Positions 54,601-64,000 of a DNA stretch of 64,000 nucleotides are shown here, one piece after another. The number at the start of each line of letters is the position of its first letter. The stretch's first letter is position 1. The DNA is taken from positions 303,001 to 367,000 of the forward strand of contig NC_134754.1 in the NCBI RefSeq assembly GCF_050436995.1, given 5' to 3'. A model generated the notes under the pieces. That model was not told the origin of the DNA. It was given only the letters and a program-made list of their open reading frames with translations, and did no database searches. Both the position numbers and the translations under genes were made by a program. Source of the stretch: Anticarsia gemmatalis (lineage: Eukaryota; Arthropoda; Insecta; Lepidoptera; Erebidae).

Positions 54601-57600
54601 CGGCGGCGGTGGTGGATTCAGCAGCGCATTCATCGACTTATCACTGATCTCCTTCTTATTAACTTTAGCTACCTTTTCCAAAACCCTCTTAGCTTCAACA
54701 TACTTTTCTTTGGAGAGCAACCACCTGACGCTCTCTTCTAATACCCAGTAGTATGATATGATGAGGAAGCAAGGGACGTGCAGGACCAAGATCATGGTCC
54801 TCCACGGCTGGACGATCCACGCCACAGCAGCCAGGACTGTTTGACCGATGGCAAACATGGACGCGCAGACTGTGGTGGCTATCACTCGGTAACGAGGACC
54901 CACGAACTCCGTAGCTGGAATAAATCGAATATAAGAAAAATCCTAAAAAATATTATTATTATTATGAGCCTGTATTATCCCACTGCTGGGCAAAGGCCTC
55001 CCCCATAGTTTTCCACTGTAATCTATCTCCTGCAGTTTGATTCCATTCTGGATTGATTCTAAAAAAAGCAGAAAAAATATACAAAGATGTTGTATAATGA
55101 GGAATCTTCTGGGCGCTAACGAATGTTTTGCTAATCATAGGCATATTTTTTCATGTGGGAATCAAAACAATGGCATTTGAAATTGCAGTTATAAGATGAA
55201 TTCTGCAAGCATTGTGGGACGTGCCTTTATTAATTTAAACGTAATTAAAATTGATCTATCAGGACTCGCTGATACCAATCTTGTTTAACATTGCTCTACA
55301 TCTTAATCGGATCTCGTAAAGAAAATATATTATGATAATAATCAATTTGATTAGAATCTTAATTGATCCACGGGGGGTTATCACGTTACATTGTAGTGAT
55401 TAACACGTGTCATAGCAACAATGTCCTGAAAAACCGGCCAAGTGCGAGTTGGACTCGCGCACGCAGGGGTTCGAACCAAAAAAATACATTTATTACCCTC
55501 TTACTACACTGGGAACCTCTTTATATATGTTCTTTAATATTTTGGTATTTGTTGTTATAGCGGCAACAAAAATACATCATTTGTGAAAATTTCAGCTTTC
55601 TAGCTTTCACGGTTTATCAATACAGCCTGAAGACAGACAGACATACAGCGGAGGCTTAGTAATAGGATCCCGTTTTAACCATCGGGTACGGAACCCTAAA
55701 AAGATCATCATTTAACATACACTATTTGTCAACTGAGATATGTGATACGCATACCGATAATCTTGAACTTAACTTCAATCTCGAATACACTTTCATCAAA
55801 AGATCTTCAGAAGAACTTACCAAAGACGTACGCAGAACTAAAAGTACCAGCTCCGAGGGTGGTCTGAACTATTTGCATCGTCAGATACATGGGGTAGTTG
55901 ACGGAGAAGGCTCTGATGAGGCCGAAGAGCGCCAAGTTGGAGATGCTGATGACGAGGGCTATTCTTCTGCCGTACTTGTCGGAGACATAACCAGTGATGG
56001 GTAGCACTAGGAGAGTACCAACACTGTTGAGAGTACCGGCTAACGCACGGAGCCATTCTTGACAACCAAGATTAAACTAGAAGAAAAAATTACAAAATTT
56101 GTTGTAGGTATGTTATTTGCATATTTATGAATTGCTATGAACTATTTGAGATAGCTAAACAAATTAGAGTCAAGCGAGTCAATAATTATTATTAAATCTT
56201 TAGCGGTTTCGCTTCTAAAATAGGCACGTATAACTGGCTTGATGATGTTTACCTTTAGAAAATGTTTTATAGAAATATTAAAATTACTGATGCCTTCGAC
56301 AAATAGATCTCCATTACGGTCAATGGTCACTCTTGCCCCCACGGATAAATTCTTACTTATGACTTTATTTTTCAAATAGATCAGATTAAAAAACACTGGA
56401 TAACTAAACAGAGCTTGCACGAAATTTATTATTAAGGCAGTAACAACATGCAACGTGCGTCGACACGCTCGCGCCGACTCATATTCTGGGCACATCTGGC
56501 TGACAAACGTGGTTGCTGGTGGCTGTAGTTCAGTATACTTTTTAAAAATTACATTAAGTATATAAAAAAATACCAGAAAGTGAAAAAAGGTAGTTAAAAT
56601 TTAATTTTTCAATAAAACTTACATCAAACACGACAGAATTATCCCTAGCGTAAACGAACTCATCATTGCAGTCAGTCGTGACATTCTTGAACAGGCTAGC
56701 AGGACAGTAGTCCAGGGTGCCTTTGCCTATAGCCTCGTAACGACTACAGCTGTGGAAGCCAAGGCTACTGATAGAAGATGGTGGAATTGCGTTGAGCACC
56801 CACTCTGGTTCTAAATCGTGGAGCTTGCTGTATTCTCCACACTCGGTAATACGACATCTGTAGAACAAAATATATTGAGGATGTTGCAAATATGATTTTG
56901 AATTAAACTAAAATTAGGAGTGTTTGGATTTATTGTTTTGCTTTGTTCGTTTGCAGCAGTTCAATCGCATATCTTGATAGCTATATTAACGTTGCGTTAT
57001 GTATTCTCTTGTTAAGTATATTAATCAGCCTAGCCTTTCGTCCAACTATGTCGGAGTCGGCTTCTAATCTCACCGGATGCAGCTGAATACCAGTATTGTA
57101 TATAGAGCGGCTGCCTATTTGACTTTCATAACCTGGATTATAACACGTTACCCCACGATAAGGCGGGTTGTCAGACTTTCGAGTTTCTGACTTAAGACGT
57201 GAGAATTAAATACAAGATAAACTAACAGGTAACGCACAAATCAGCTGTGCTTTCGTTAATTTATTCCGTACACGTATAATTAAAATGAACACGATTTAAT
57301 AATAAAGCAATAAGCATTACAAATGTAATGCAAAATTTTATAATAAATTATAATATGCTTTGTAGAGTCAAAACAAATACTTTTGACTAGAATACTGGCA
57401 TTTATTAAGTATGGAGAAGAAGCGAAGAAGAATGAAAGGAACGTTTCCAGAATGCTGGCAGCATTACAACGCAGTATGGCAATAGCATTCTGGAAACGTT
57501 CCCGGTGGACACAGATGAGGAGGAGTAAAGTTAATACGACAATAAGGTTTTATTTTGTTCCCTTTCTATATTGTATATATTTCTATTTAATTTTAGCATA

Positions 57601-57917
57601 GTTTAAATATTTTTTAAATAAATATGCATGGTAAATAAATAAAATTAGAACCTTAGTTAGTGCTTTTAGCCACAACCATAAAAAAATAAAACAGAAATTA
57701 CAAAAATATTTTACCTGTGTGGAATAGCAGCAGCAGAAAAGATATACTCGCTCATGAAAGCAGACATCATGAGGGGAATAGCGAGTAAGAACAGATTCCT
57801 AATCTGATACCTTCCAAACTGACCCAACTCATTTACCAGGACATCATCAAGGTCTAGAGGCTTTTCAAACACACTGGCCTTTCTCATCTCAGATTGAGAA
57901 GACTCCATTCCTGCCAT
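51663..57917 (-). CDS. Gene C: SLC22-type organic cation transporter-like MFS protein (554 aa, 7 coding exons)
   Basis: Coding exons on the - strand: 57917-57715, 56857-56623, 56076-55821, 54914-54592, 54200-53900, 52806-52625, 51827-51663. Borders are GT/AG and phases agree. The 182-nt exon at 52806-52625 is found by homology with B and D. Role as for gene B: a predicted 12-helix membrane carrier, substrate unknown. Seen: PLDLDDVLVNELGQFGRYQ near the N-terminus, SDKYGRR in the loop 2/3 motif, EESVRWLL, a run of five prolines then SQS in the cytoplasmic loop, ELYPT and QPETLG. The loop 8/9 motif is NRIGRK (N at 412) where B and D have DRIGRK. The start at 57917 is the first in-frame ATG; the open frame above it starts only with TTG. 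A LINE lies antisense just beyond the stop. Confidence 0.9.
51860..52020 (+). repeat. RTE/BovB-like LINE 3' fragment
   Basis: GATGACCTGAGGAAGATAGC, GGGGGAGGCCTGTGTTCAGC, AGTGGAGGTCCCATGGCTGA and a GATGATGA tail are typical of the 3' end of an RTE-class LINE common in moths (class from memory). It sits in intron 6 of gene C, 33 bases upstream (in gene sense) of the last exon. Confidence 0.5.
52445..52598 (-). mobile_element. M1 MITE in intron 6 of gene C
   Basis: On the - strand: CTACTGTAGCGCGGTTCTG, then TTGACATATAAATTG, CGCTGATCAGATTTTCATA and GCGATAGCTAGCCGTTTGCC. It starts 27 bases beyond the exon end at 52625, close to the 5' splice site. The intron 6 copy in gene D (60028) is in the opposite orientation. 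Confidence 0.55.
55424..55699. repeat. Interspersed repeat (CGGCCAAGTGCGAG family)
   Basis: Begins GAAAAACCGGCCAAGTGCGA and GTTGGACTCGCGCACGC, and ends GGTACGGAACCCTAAAAAG. The ends and the middle (TGTTGTTATAGCGGCAAC, CATCATTTGTGAAAATTTC) match a repeat I recall as very common in Lepidoptera. Lies in intron 3 of gene C. Confidence 0.55.
56142..56495 (-). CDS. Unassigned 117-codon ORF in intron 2 of gene C
   Basis: Opens with an ATG at 56495 (MCPEYESARACRR...) and stays open for 117 codons; the same frame is open for ~40 codons upstream of the ATG. The N-terminal third has a hydrophobic stretch (TALIINFVQALFSYPVFFNL). The C-terminal part reads VGARVTIDRNGDLFVEGISN. I do not recognise a family. 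It is on the same strand as gene C but is not part of its exon set, which joins in phase without it. An AT-rich intron rarely keeps a frame open this long, so a captured fragment, a nested exon or chance are all possible. Confidence 0.25.
   Translation of the reverse strand: MCPEYESARACRRTLHVVTALIINFVQALFSYPVFFNLIYLKNKVISKNLSVGARVTIDRNGDLFVEGISNFNISIKHFLKVNIIKPVIRAYFRSETAKDLIIIIDSLDSNLFSYLK
57020..57190 (-). mobile_element. 5S-derived SINE, family S2 (3' portion only)
   Basis: GCTGCATCCGGTGAGATTAG and CCGACTCCGACATAGTTGG on the - strand match the 3' domain of the 14145 and 46774 copies. The 5S-like head is missing. Lies in intron 1 of gene C. Confidence 0.55.
57438..57502. repeat. Perfect 19-bp inverted repeat
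   Basis: GGAACGTTTCCAGAATGCT at 57438-57456 is exactly inverted at 57484-57502, with 27 bases between. The right arm and the following GGTGGACACAGATGAGGAGG resemble 18847-18905 near the first coding exon of gene A, so both are pieces of one dispersed repeat. Confidence 0.6.
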
Positions 57918-58055
57918 TATTACTTCTGTAGTTCTGCCGAGGACACGTTCACCCCTATTCGAATCCAGTAGGTAAATATCACAAATCAAAGTATTTCAAC
58001 TGCTGTATCTGTTATCTTCAAATTTTAAAAGATAAGTAATGGGATGATTAAGGAA

Positions 58056-58090
58056 ACTGAATTATCTCAGATTGATTGAAGTGATTTATT
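58056..58090 (-). promoter_or_regulatory. Candidate core promoter of gene C
   Basis: On the - strand AATAAAT begins at 58090 and TCAGTT follows, with its A at 58058, 32 bases downstream. That is the spacing of a weak TATA box and an arthropod initiator. The 141 bases from there to the gene C ATG contain no ATG, which suits a short unspliced leader. AATAAAT is a poor TATA match, so confidence is low. Confidence 0.3.
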
Positions 58091-59017
58091 GAGGACCTGG
58101 TTAATCTTAAATGGGCTAGATTGTTGTGCGTGGATACAGTGTTGTGGGGGCGTGGTGACTCTGCTTCACATAGTTCATCATGACTCGATTGCGGTCGAGT
58201 GCTGATATCTCTCTCTCAGATTTCTTGAGATTACTTGAGAAAGAACAGTACTTTTGTGTCATAAATAATGATTAATTTATAGAAATATTGCTAAAATTAT
58301 TTGACAAATTCTATTATTTGGTACACAGATTATTTGGATTAAGACATATAAAATACTTTTTGGTCAGGAGAATCTTTCACGCAGAAGTTATGCTAGGCTA
58401 GCGTAACGATTTTATAATACATGAAAAGTTAAAGCAACTAAGTACACATTTGGTATTTCACTATTATTTTCCAAATTTATTCAACAGCATAACAACTTTC
58501 GGTAGTCGTTATCACAAACGAGCGCGATAAATGCGTACTATGTGATTGATTGAGATTTGTAGCGGCAACGAGTTTAACGGATGGGTTGAACTAATAACAA
58601 ATTTGTTTTCTATCAGGCGTTAATTGACCTTTGCACTGACCAGTTACCCTTTAAGGTACAGAATCCTAAAAAATGGACTGGGTACTTTGACCTTGAGTTT
58701 TTAAAGTTTAGTACAGGAAACTAAATTGCATTAAATGTCAGTTTCACAGTTTATACTTAAGCATCATTTAACCTATCTGCTAAATAAAATAAAGGTTGGT
58801 TTTCGTTAACTATTTGATGATTATTTAGGAGAGGTGAAACCAGGCCTGTAGTACTTAATTTCACTGAATTTAATATCAATTTTTGAGTAGTTAAAATTGA
58901 CTTAAAAATTTAAATTTAGAACAACAGTAGCCTAAAATAGCGCCAATTCTCTAACTCAATATTATCATTTTCTGCCTGAAAATTTAAATAAATACTTTTA
59001 TTATTAATTCTACGTAA

Positions 59018-59165
59018 ATGCCAGGTGCTCGTAACCGGCGGTCCTGTGTGATAAGATGTATAGATGTGAATGAGGCAAGGGAAGTTTGTAAGGATCGTAC
59101 CAAGTGGCGTTCTTAGGTCTCTGCCTACCCCTAGGGAAGATAGCTTGATATTATGTATGTGTGAA
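59018..59165 (+). repeat. RTE-like LINE 3' fragment
   Basis: GGTGCTCGTAACCGGCGGTC, GATGTGAATGAGGCAAGGGA, GGATCGTACCAAGTGGCGTT and TCTCTGCCTACCCCTAGGG, ending TATTATGTATGTGTG. The best copy of this fragment family in the window. Confidence 0.6.
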
Positions 59166-59450
59166 AGCATATTTCATTTCATTCCAAGCTTATATTCTAA
59201 GTATGATATTTTAGGTTTCATCTTTACGATAATGTTACAACGGAAAACCAAAAAAATTAAAAAATACGTATTATTATAATATTCTTTTTAATAAGTCGTA
59301 TATAATAATTATAGTATACATAAAACTAAGAGAGCATTTCAAACATTTAACATCAGTTGCAATCACGAAGAACTATCAAATACTCGACAGTTTTTTAAAG
59401 AACATTTATCTCTTTTGTCTTTTTCACTCATATACCATTTCAAAATAGGA

Positions 59451-59499
59451 TGAAAGTGACAAAACACTGTATTAGTTATACAGTGTTTTGTCACTTTCA
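59451..59499. repeat. Perfect 22-bp hairpin
   Basis: TGAAAGTGACAAAACACTGT plus AT (59451-59472) is exactly inverted at 59478-59499, leaving a 5-base loop. It lies 22-75 bases past the candidate AATAAA of gene D on the - strand, i.e. around its expected cleavage site. The stem is short for an animal miRNA precursor. Confidence 0.65.
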
Positions 59500-59726
59500 G
59501 TTATCAGAGTTTACACGACGTTTATTAGTATAAAAGTACGAAAATTCGTGATCGCTTCTCAAATGTTTGCGTCAGTTTATGTTTACAGCAATGCAATACA
59601 AGAGATGATCCCGTAATAAATACTAATAATATCCACAAGATACAATATTATCCATTTCTTAATTCAATTCTCTTATTCGAAAATATAAATAACCTTAAAC
59701 TAGGTCCTAATTAATAATCATCACGA

Positions 59727-62700
59727 TCATTTAGGCTGTCTCATTGATTCAGGTTTTCCGATGGCTTCGGCTTCCGCCAGGGTGTCGGGCATCTTGGTGC
59801 CGAGAGTCTCTGGCTGCGTGAGGACCAGGATACCGGAGAGAATACCCATAGCTCCGAACATCACTGAGGGAATACCGGCCCAGTATTCAGCCTGAGGAAG
59901 TAGAAAGATTTTTGTTGGTGATAATGTTATAAAGTAAATAAATGGCTTCTGGGAAATTGATCAAGAAATTATAACTTCATAATGATCTTAAAATCGAATT
60001 CACAAGCAAACCTCCCGTTTTTTTAAAATAACACGATTCTACAGAACAGTATACAGAAATTAACAATAAAAATTTACTGCTGTCCGTGAGAGGTTACTAG
60101 ACTAATCAGATTTTCATTTAAGATTTCTCGATAGTTAGTCGGTGGTCATTAGTCAATAGTGATAGAGAATCGTGCTACAGGGCATTATTTGAGAAATAAT
60201 GCAATAACACCATCAAAATATGTCAAACTTTTAATTAATTTCACAAATCCCCAGAACAAAGGATCTCATGTGTAAAGATCTGACTCAATTTGAGGCTACT
60301 AGAAAACTGTTCATAATATTACGAGGACCAAAGTATACTTACAAGTACAGGAGTGAGTGGTGCAGTGATGGATCCAATGCGTCCAATCATAGAAGAGAAC
60401 GCCAGTAGACTGTGTCGGTACTGAGTGGGGTACAGCTCTGACGTGAACAGGTACAGAGAGGTGAATACTACGGAGATACCGAACTTGCCCAGGAGGTACA
60501 CGATCAAACGGAGTGTTGCTAGGTCTGAAATAAGGAAAACGTAGTATTAAATAAATGGCTATATACATAACATCACGTTTGGTATAGGCAGAAGTGTAGG
60601 AAAACAAAGCTGTTTTCGCCGTTTATAATGTTAGTCCTATGTAATAAGGGGCGAGCCCATTGCTCCAAATCGGGCACATTGTTGTGTCATTTAGTAATCA
60701 GGTACTTTAGGTTACTAACTAGCTAACTATTGTATTTTTAATAAAAAACAATAGTTTAAATGGATGGAGATATATCTCTTTATCCCTTCAAAAAGACAAC
60801 TCTAACACTTCTTCTTAAGAACAAGAAGACTCTACCACTAGGTATGGAATATTGTAGGTAGGGTTGATGTCAAGGTTGTAAATGTTTTCTATTAAGATTG
60901 TTTCTGCTTTTTCAATGTTCGTTGGCCCACGTTTCTTTTATTATTTTAAAAGATAAACATGATTATTACCTACCAATTCACAATAAGCATTACAATACAG
61001 CATTTTATAGTCTCCACGGTCAAAAATTGTTGTTTTGAACGATAATGCTTAGATTACTAATAATTGATATTATAAAATCACGTGTATATGTATGCTTATC
61101 TTTATTTACCAAAACGATTTGAATAGAAATTTCCCAGATAATAGTCAATAGTGTATCAGCCGTAGAAGCTAGTTATTTTGCAGTCATTAATGTTTTTATT
61201 CAATATCTGTATTATTTATGACCTATCTTTGCCTTTTGATAACATAATACATATTTCCTGTTAAAAAATAGGCTTATACACGATATATTCATGGCAATCC
61301 ATAGAAACAATTGGTAACATATACAATTCTAGATCACAACGTGTCCTTATTGTACAAGTTCTGTCAACTTTCAAACTAGTTAACAAAGGAGTTCTACAAG
61401 GATATACTCTTGGACCTGTCCTCTATGACAGATAAACTGACAGTGTGCTATCAAGATTTTAACATATTGGTGATAAAAATCCCTGATTTATGTTGAAATT
61501 ACTAATTCTACCAAATAATTTTCAATGTTAAACAGATAAGATTATCTCTATGAGATAACTACGCAAAAGTATCGATAGATTTAAAACACACTACTGTTGC
61601 TAAAATAATCGGAATGTCGGTGGTCTTAAATAGGCTAGTAAGATTTATAAGTATGTATATCAAACACTTTCGCGTGCAATATTTGAATGCAACGGGTCTT
61701 AAGCGAGATTGAATATTACACAAGTTAAACCAATCGTGGTTACGAGGGGACTCTGACAACCATTGTATTATAATATTGAACAACTCTCAATGTCTCTGTA
61801 TTGTGTACAAATCTCAAGTGCTTACAACCAATTTCGTGTATCTGAATGCCTTTTACCAAGAAACCTTTAGCAAGGATAATAAGGGTCTTTATCCTTGCAT
61901 TTTATCTGCTTTTGATAACCACATGCAACTTTTAAGACCTAAGTTATAATGCAGGAGATTATCGATATCCTTAGAGGCGCAATAAACCAAATATTTACGT
62001 ATTTATCACATTTTATCAGAACCGATTATAATGTACTATCGAGGCATTGGCTAACGATGATAATATGTAGAATTTAAGCATTCATAATTAACATGTATAA
62101 ATAGATGTACCTAAAGTAATATTCAATGTCATTGCAAATGGACGAAACAGTTTTATATTCGAAAGTAGGCATTAATTCCGCAACGGCGTCATAAATAATT
62201 CTAAATCCTTTATGAGTAGTTCAGATGTCCAATTTTTCCGTCGCAATGCATTCATGCAGTGACTTACATTTTTTTAGCTAATATATTTTGTTATTGTATT
62301 AGAGAAAATTGTAAGACAATAGTATTTAGAAAGCTGTCTATTTTAGTATTTTCTGATGTTTGATGGGGATCACGAATACAAATAATGCTTCTCAGAGCTA
62401 TCATGAATTGGCGTTCGTAGGAATTTTAGTTGTAGAAATAGCAAAGATTAGAAACCGGATTGAAATATTAGAATGGAATTCCTAGACAAGCTAATATCTG
62501 CCTATCTACAGATGCAAAGTTAGATTGCGAATATTATTATTAAACGGTGAAGCTTAATGAATTACATCACACATAAGCTGAATAATAATCGAAAATTGCC
62601 ACTCGATCGGACTGATTAAAAATAATAATCACATTTTTATCATTTACCTACTTTTGGGTTTTATAAGAACTATAAATAACGATTTAAAAATGAAAAGTAA

Positions 62701-63821
62701 GAAAAGAATATTAAAATATTGAAACAATTATAATAACTCACTCACAGCATGATTGGATGTGTTCAAAACTTCATCATTTTTTATCTAAATAACAATATTT
62801 TCAATTTCACAATTTTGGATTATTTGTTTTTGTTATATATATTTTAATCACACTTATCTAAATAACTATGACATTGCATATTTTCGGAAAACTTTATACG
62901 GATCTGGATTATTTAAATGGATATTTTGAAACGTGGGTCCAACGGACGCCAACTACTCGATGTATAAAAAAACAAGTTAAACGAATTACCTGATGGCATG
63001 AAAGCGAAGGCAATGTTACAAGCAGCGCTGAACAAGAATCCACTGGAGAGAGTAGCCTTCCTTCCAATCCTGTCCAAGACCAGCACAGCGGTGTAGAAGC
63101 CAGGGATCTCAATAGCACAGGTCAAGATGTAGTTCAGGTACATGGTGTCGGAGAGACTGGTGGCGTTGATGGAGAGCCCGTAGTACACGAAGGTCGTGGT
63201 GATCCACCAGATGGGAGTCGTGAGCACGCGACGGAACAGCACAGGGGAACGGAAGATTGCTACGATCACGCTAGGAGCTTCTTCTTCTCCTTCCTGAAGT
63301 TAGAAAAAATCACAAACACTCAAGTAGTATCCTTCACTTACAGTTTTTTTCTCTCTTTCCAAGAAAAACCTTGTTAATTTTTCCTTGCTTTGATTCTGAA
63401 GTAAAAGTTCTGGTTCTGGTTCTGGTTCAATAGTACGAAAAGTATAGCAATACGTGCCATTATAAATATTAACTAATGAAGAAGGTTAAATTACTTACAG
63501 GCCTTGGTGGCGGTGGTGGTGGGTTCATCAAAGCATTCATAGACTTCTCACTGATTTCTTTCCTGTTAACTCTCGCGACCTTCTCCAAGACTCTCTTGGC
63601 TTCAACGAATCTCTCCTTGGACAGCAGCCACCTCACACTCTCCTCCAAGATCCAGTAGTAAGAGACGATGAGGAAGCAAGGGATGTGGAGGGCCATGATC
63701 ATGTACCTCCATGGCTGGATGAGCCAGGCCACTCCACCGAGAACTACTTGACCGACGGCGAACATAGACGAGCATGTTGCGCTGGTTACCACTCGGTATT
63801 TTGGACCCACAAATTCGGTAG
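59727..63821 (-). CDS. Gene D: SLC22-type organic cation transporter-like MFS protein (3' part; 5' exons outside the window)
   Basis: Exons seen on the - strand: 63821-63499, 63293-62990, 60524-60343, 59891-59727; together the last ~323 residues plus stop. Exon sizes (323, 304, 182, 165 nt) equal those of gene B. The first seen exon enters with a split codon, as in B and C, so three upstream exons with the N-terminus, the glycosylated loop and the SDxxGR motif should lie beyond base 64000. Seen: ATEFVGPKYRV, EESVRWLL, a run of six prolines then RP, DRIGRK, ELYPT, QPETLG. Same role as B and C by family. Intron 6 is the largest seen (2.5 kb) and holds LINE fossils. Truncated only by the window edge; no damage seen. 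Confidence 0.9.
60028..60180 (+). mobile_element. M1 MITE in intron 6 of gene D
   Basis: ACACGATTCTACAGAACAG at the left, TACTAGACTAATCAGATTTTC in the middle, and GTGATAGAGAATCGTGCTAC at the right. Diverged copy. Confidence 0.5.
60632..60715 (+). repeat. SINE-like fragment (GGGCAC family)
   Basis: CCTATGTAATAAGGGGCGAG and CAAATCGGGCACATTGTTG match 27405-27530. Confidence 0.4.
61376..61430 (+). pseudogene. Reverse transcriptase fossil
   Basis: The frame reads VNKGVLQGYTLGPVLYD, matching the conserved reverse transcriptase motif GVxQGxxLGPxLF of LINEs. Stops follow at once and no longer frame survives. Too short to place in a family. Confidence 0.4.
61685..61770 (+). repeat. 5' leader fragment related to the intact LINE
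   Basis: GAATGCAACGGGTCTTAAGC and later CAATCGTGGTTACGAGGGGA align with the leader of the LINE at 47929-48030, with a deletion between. It shows the LINE family has older copies here. Confidence 0.5.
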
Positions 63822-64000
63822 CTGGAATAGAGAAAAATATCGTCAATACATTTTGAAGTAGTATGAACACGTTCCTTATTCATTCAAATTTTGGAGTATC
63901 TTTAATTTATCGGATTATGTGTACCTACTTATAATCAACTGTAGTTTCTGCAAAATCATCTCTGAATAAACCAAATAAACAATTCACTCCTCCTTTGTTA

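Larger units (their letters stand above)
57918..59726. other. Spacer between genes C and D
   Basis: Holds the predicted gene C promoter (58058-58090), an RTE-like LINE 3' fragment (59018-59165), a perfect hairpin (59451-59499) and the 3' untranslated region of gene D. AATAAA on the - strand (59526-59521) lies about 200 bases after the gene D stop and is its best polyadenylation signal candidate. No other gene was seen. Confidence 0.55.

Noticed and set aside
59451..59499. Possible miRNA precursor
   Set aside because: A 22-bp perfect stem with a 5-base loop is too short and too perfect for a typical animal pre-miRNA; kept only as a hairpin.

Overview
The window looks like nuclear DNA of a moth (Lepidoptera, probably Noctuoidea; this is inference). 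It is AT-rich, has spliced genes with GT/AG introns, and is crowded with repeats of types familiar from moth genomes: CTAG-ended Helitron-like elements, tRNA-derived and 5S-rRNA-derived SINEs, RTE-type LINE 3' fragments, mariner MITEs and a Tc1 relic. No prokaryotic or viral gene was recognised.

The recognisable protein-coding content is a cluster of four paralogous SLC22-type (organic cation/anion transporter-like) major facilitator genes. Gene A lies on the + strand, coding 18755-36516, with a predicted promoter and noncoding first exon at 13035-13141. Genes B (45213-39844), C (57917-51663) and D (63821-59727, its 5' exons beyond the window) lie head-to-tail on the - strand, so A and B converge. 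I rebuilt all exons from splice sites, reading phase and homology among the copies. A encodes 574 aa, B 567 aa and C 554 aa; D shows its last ~323 aa. B, C and D are close paralogues with the same exon plan (internal exons of 235, 256, 323, 301-304, 182 and 165 nt). A is divergent and has an extra intron inside the loop-2/3 MFS motif.

Region by region: 1-13034 is gene-free and repeat-rich. 13035-36516 is gene A, whose large introns hold a mariner MITE, a 45-bp perfect inverted repeat, SINEs, and a Helitron-like element split by a degraded Tc1 transposon. 36517-39843 is convergent intergenic DNA. 39844-45213 is gene B. 45214-51662 holds a 5S-derived SINE with perfect target-site duplications and an intact 977-aa LINE inserted just beyond the stop codon of C. 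51663-57917 is gene C, with an unexplained long ORF in intron 2. 57918-59726 is the C/D spacer, with a perfect hairpin near the likely poly(A) site of D. 59727-64000 is the 3' half of gene D.

The transporters are expected to be 12-helix plasma-membrane carriers for small organic ions; their substrates cannot be read from sequence. I saw no clearly new biological system. The points most worth a second look are the paralogue sequence homogenisation, the intact LINE next to C, the 5S-SINE insertions, the inverted repeats and the intronic ORF.
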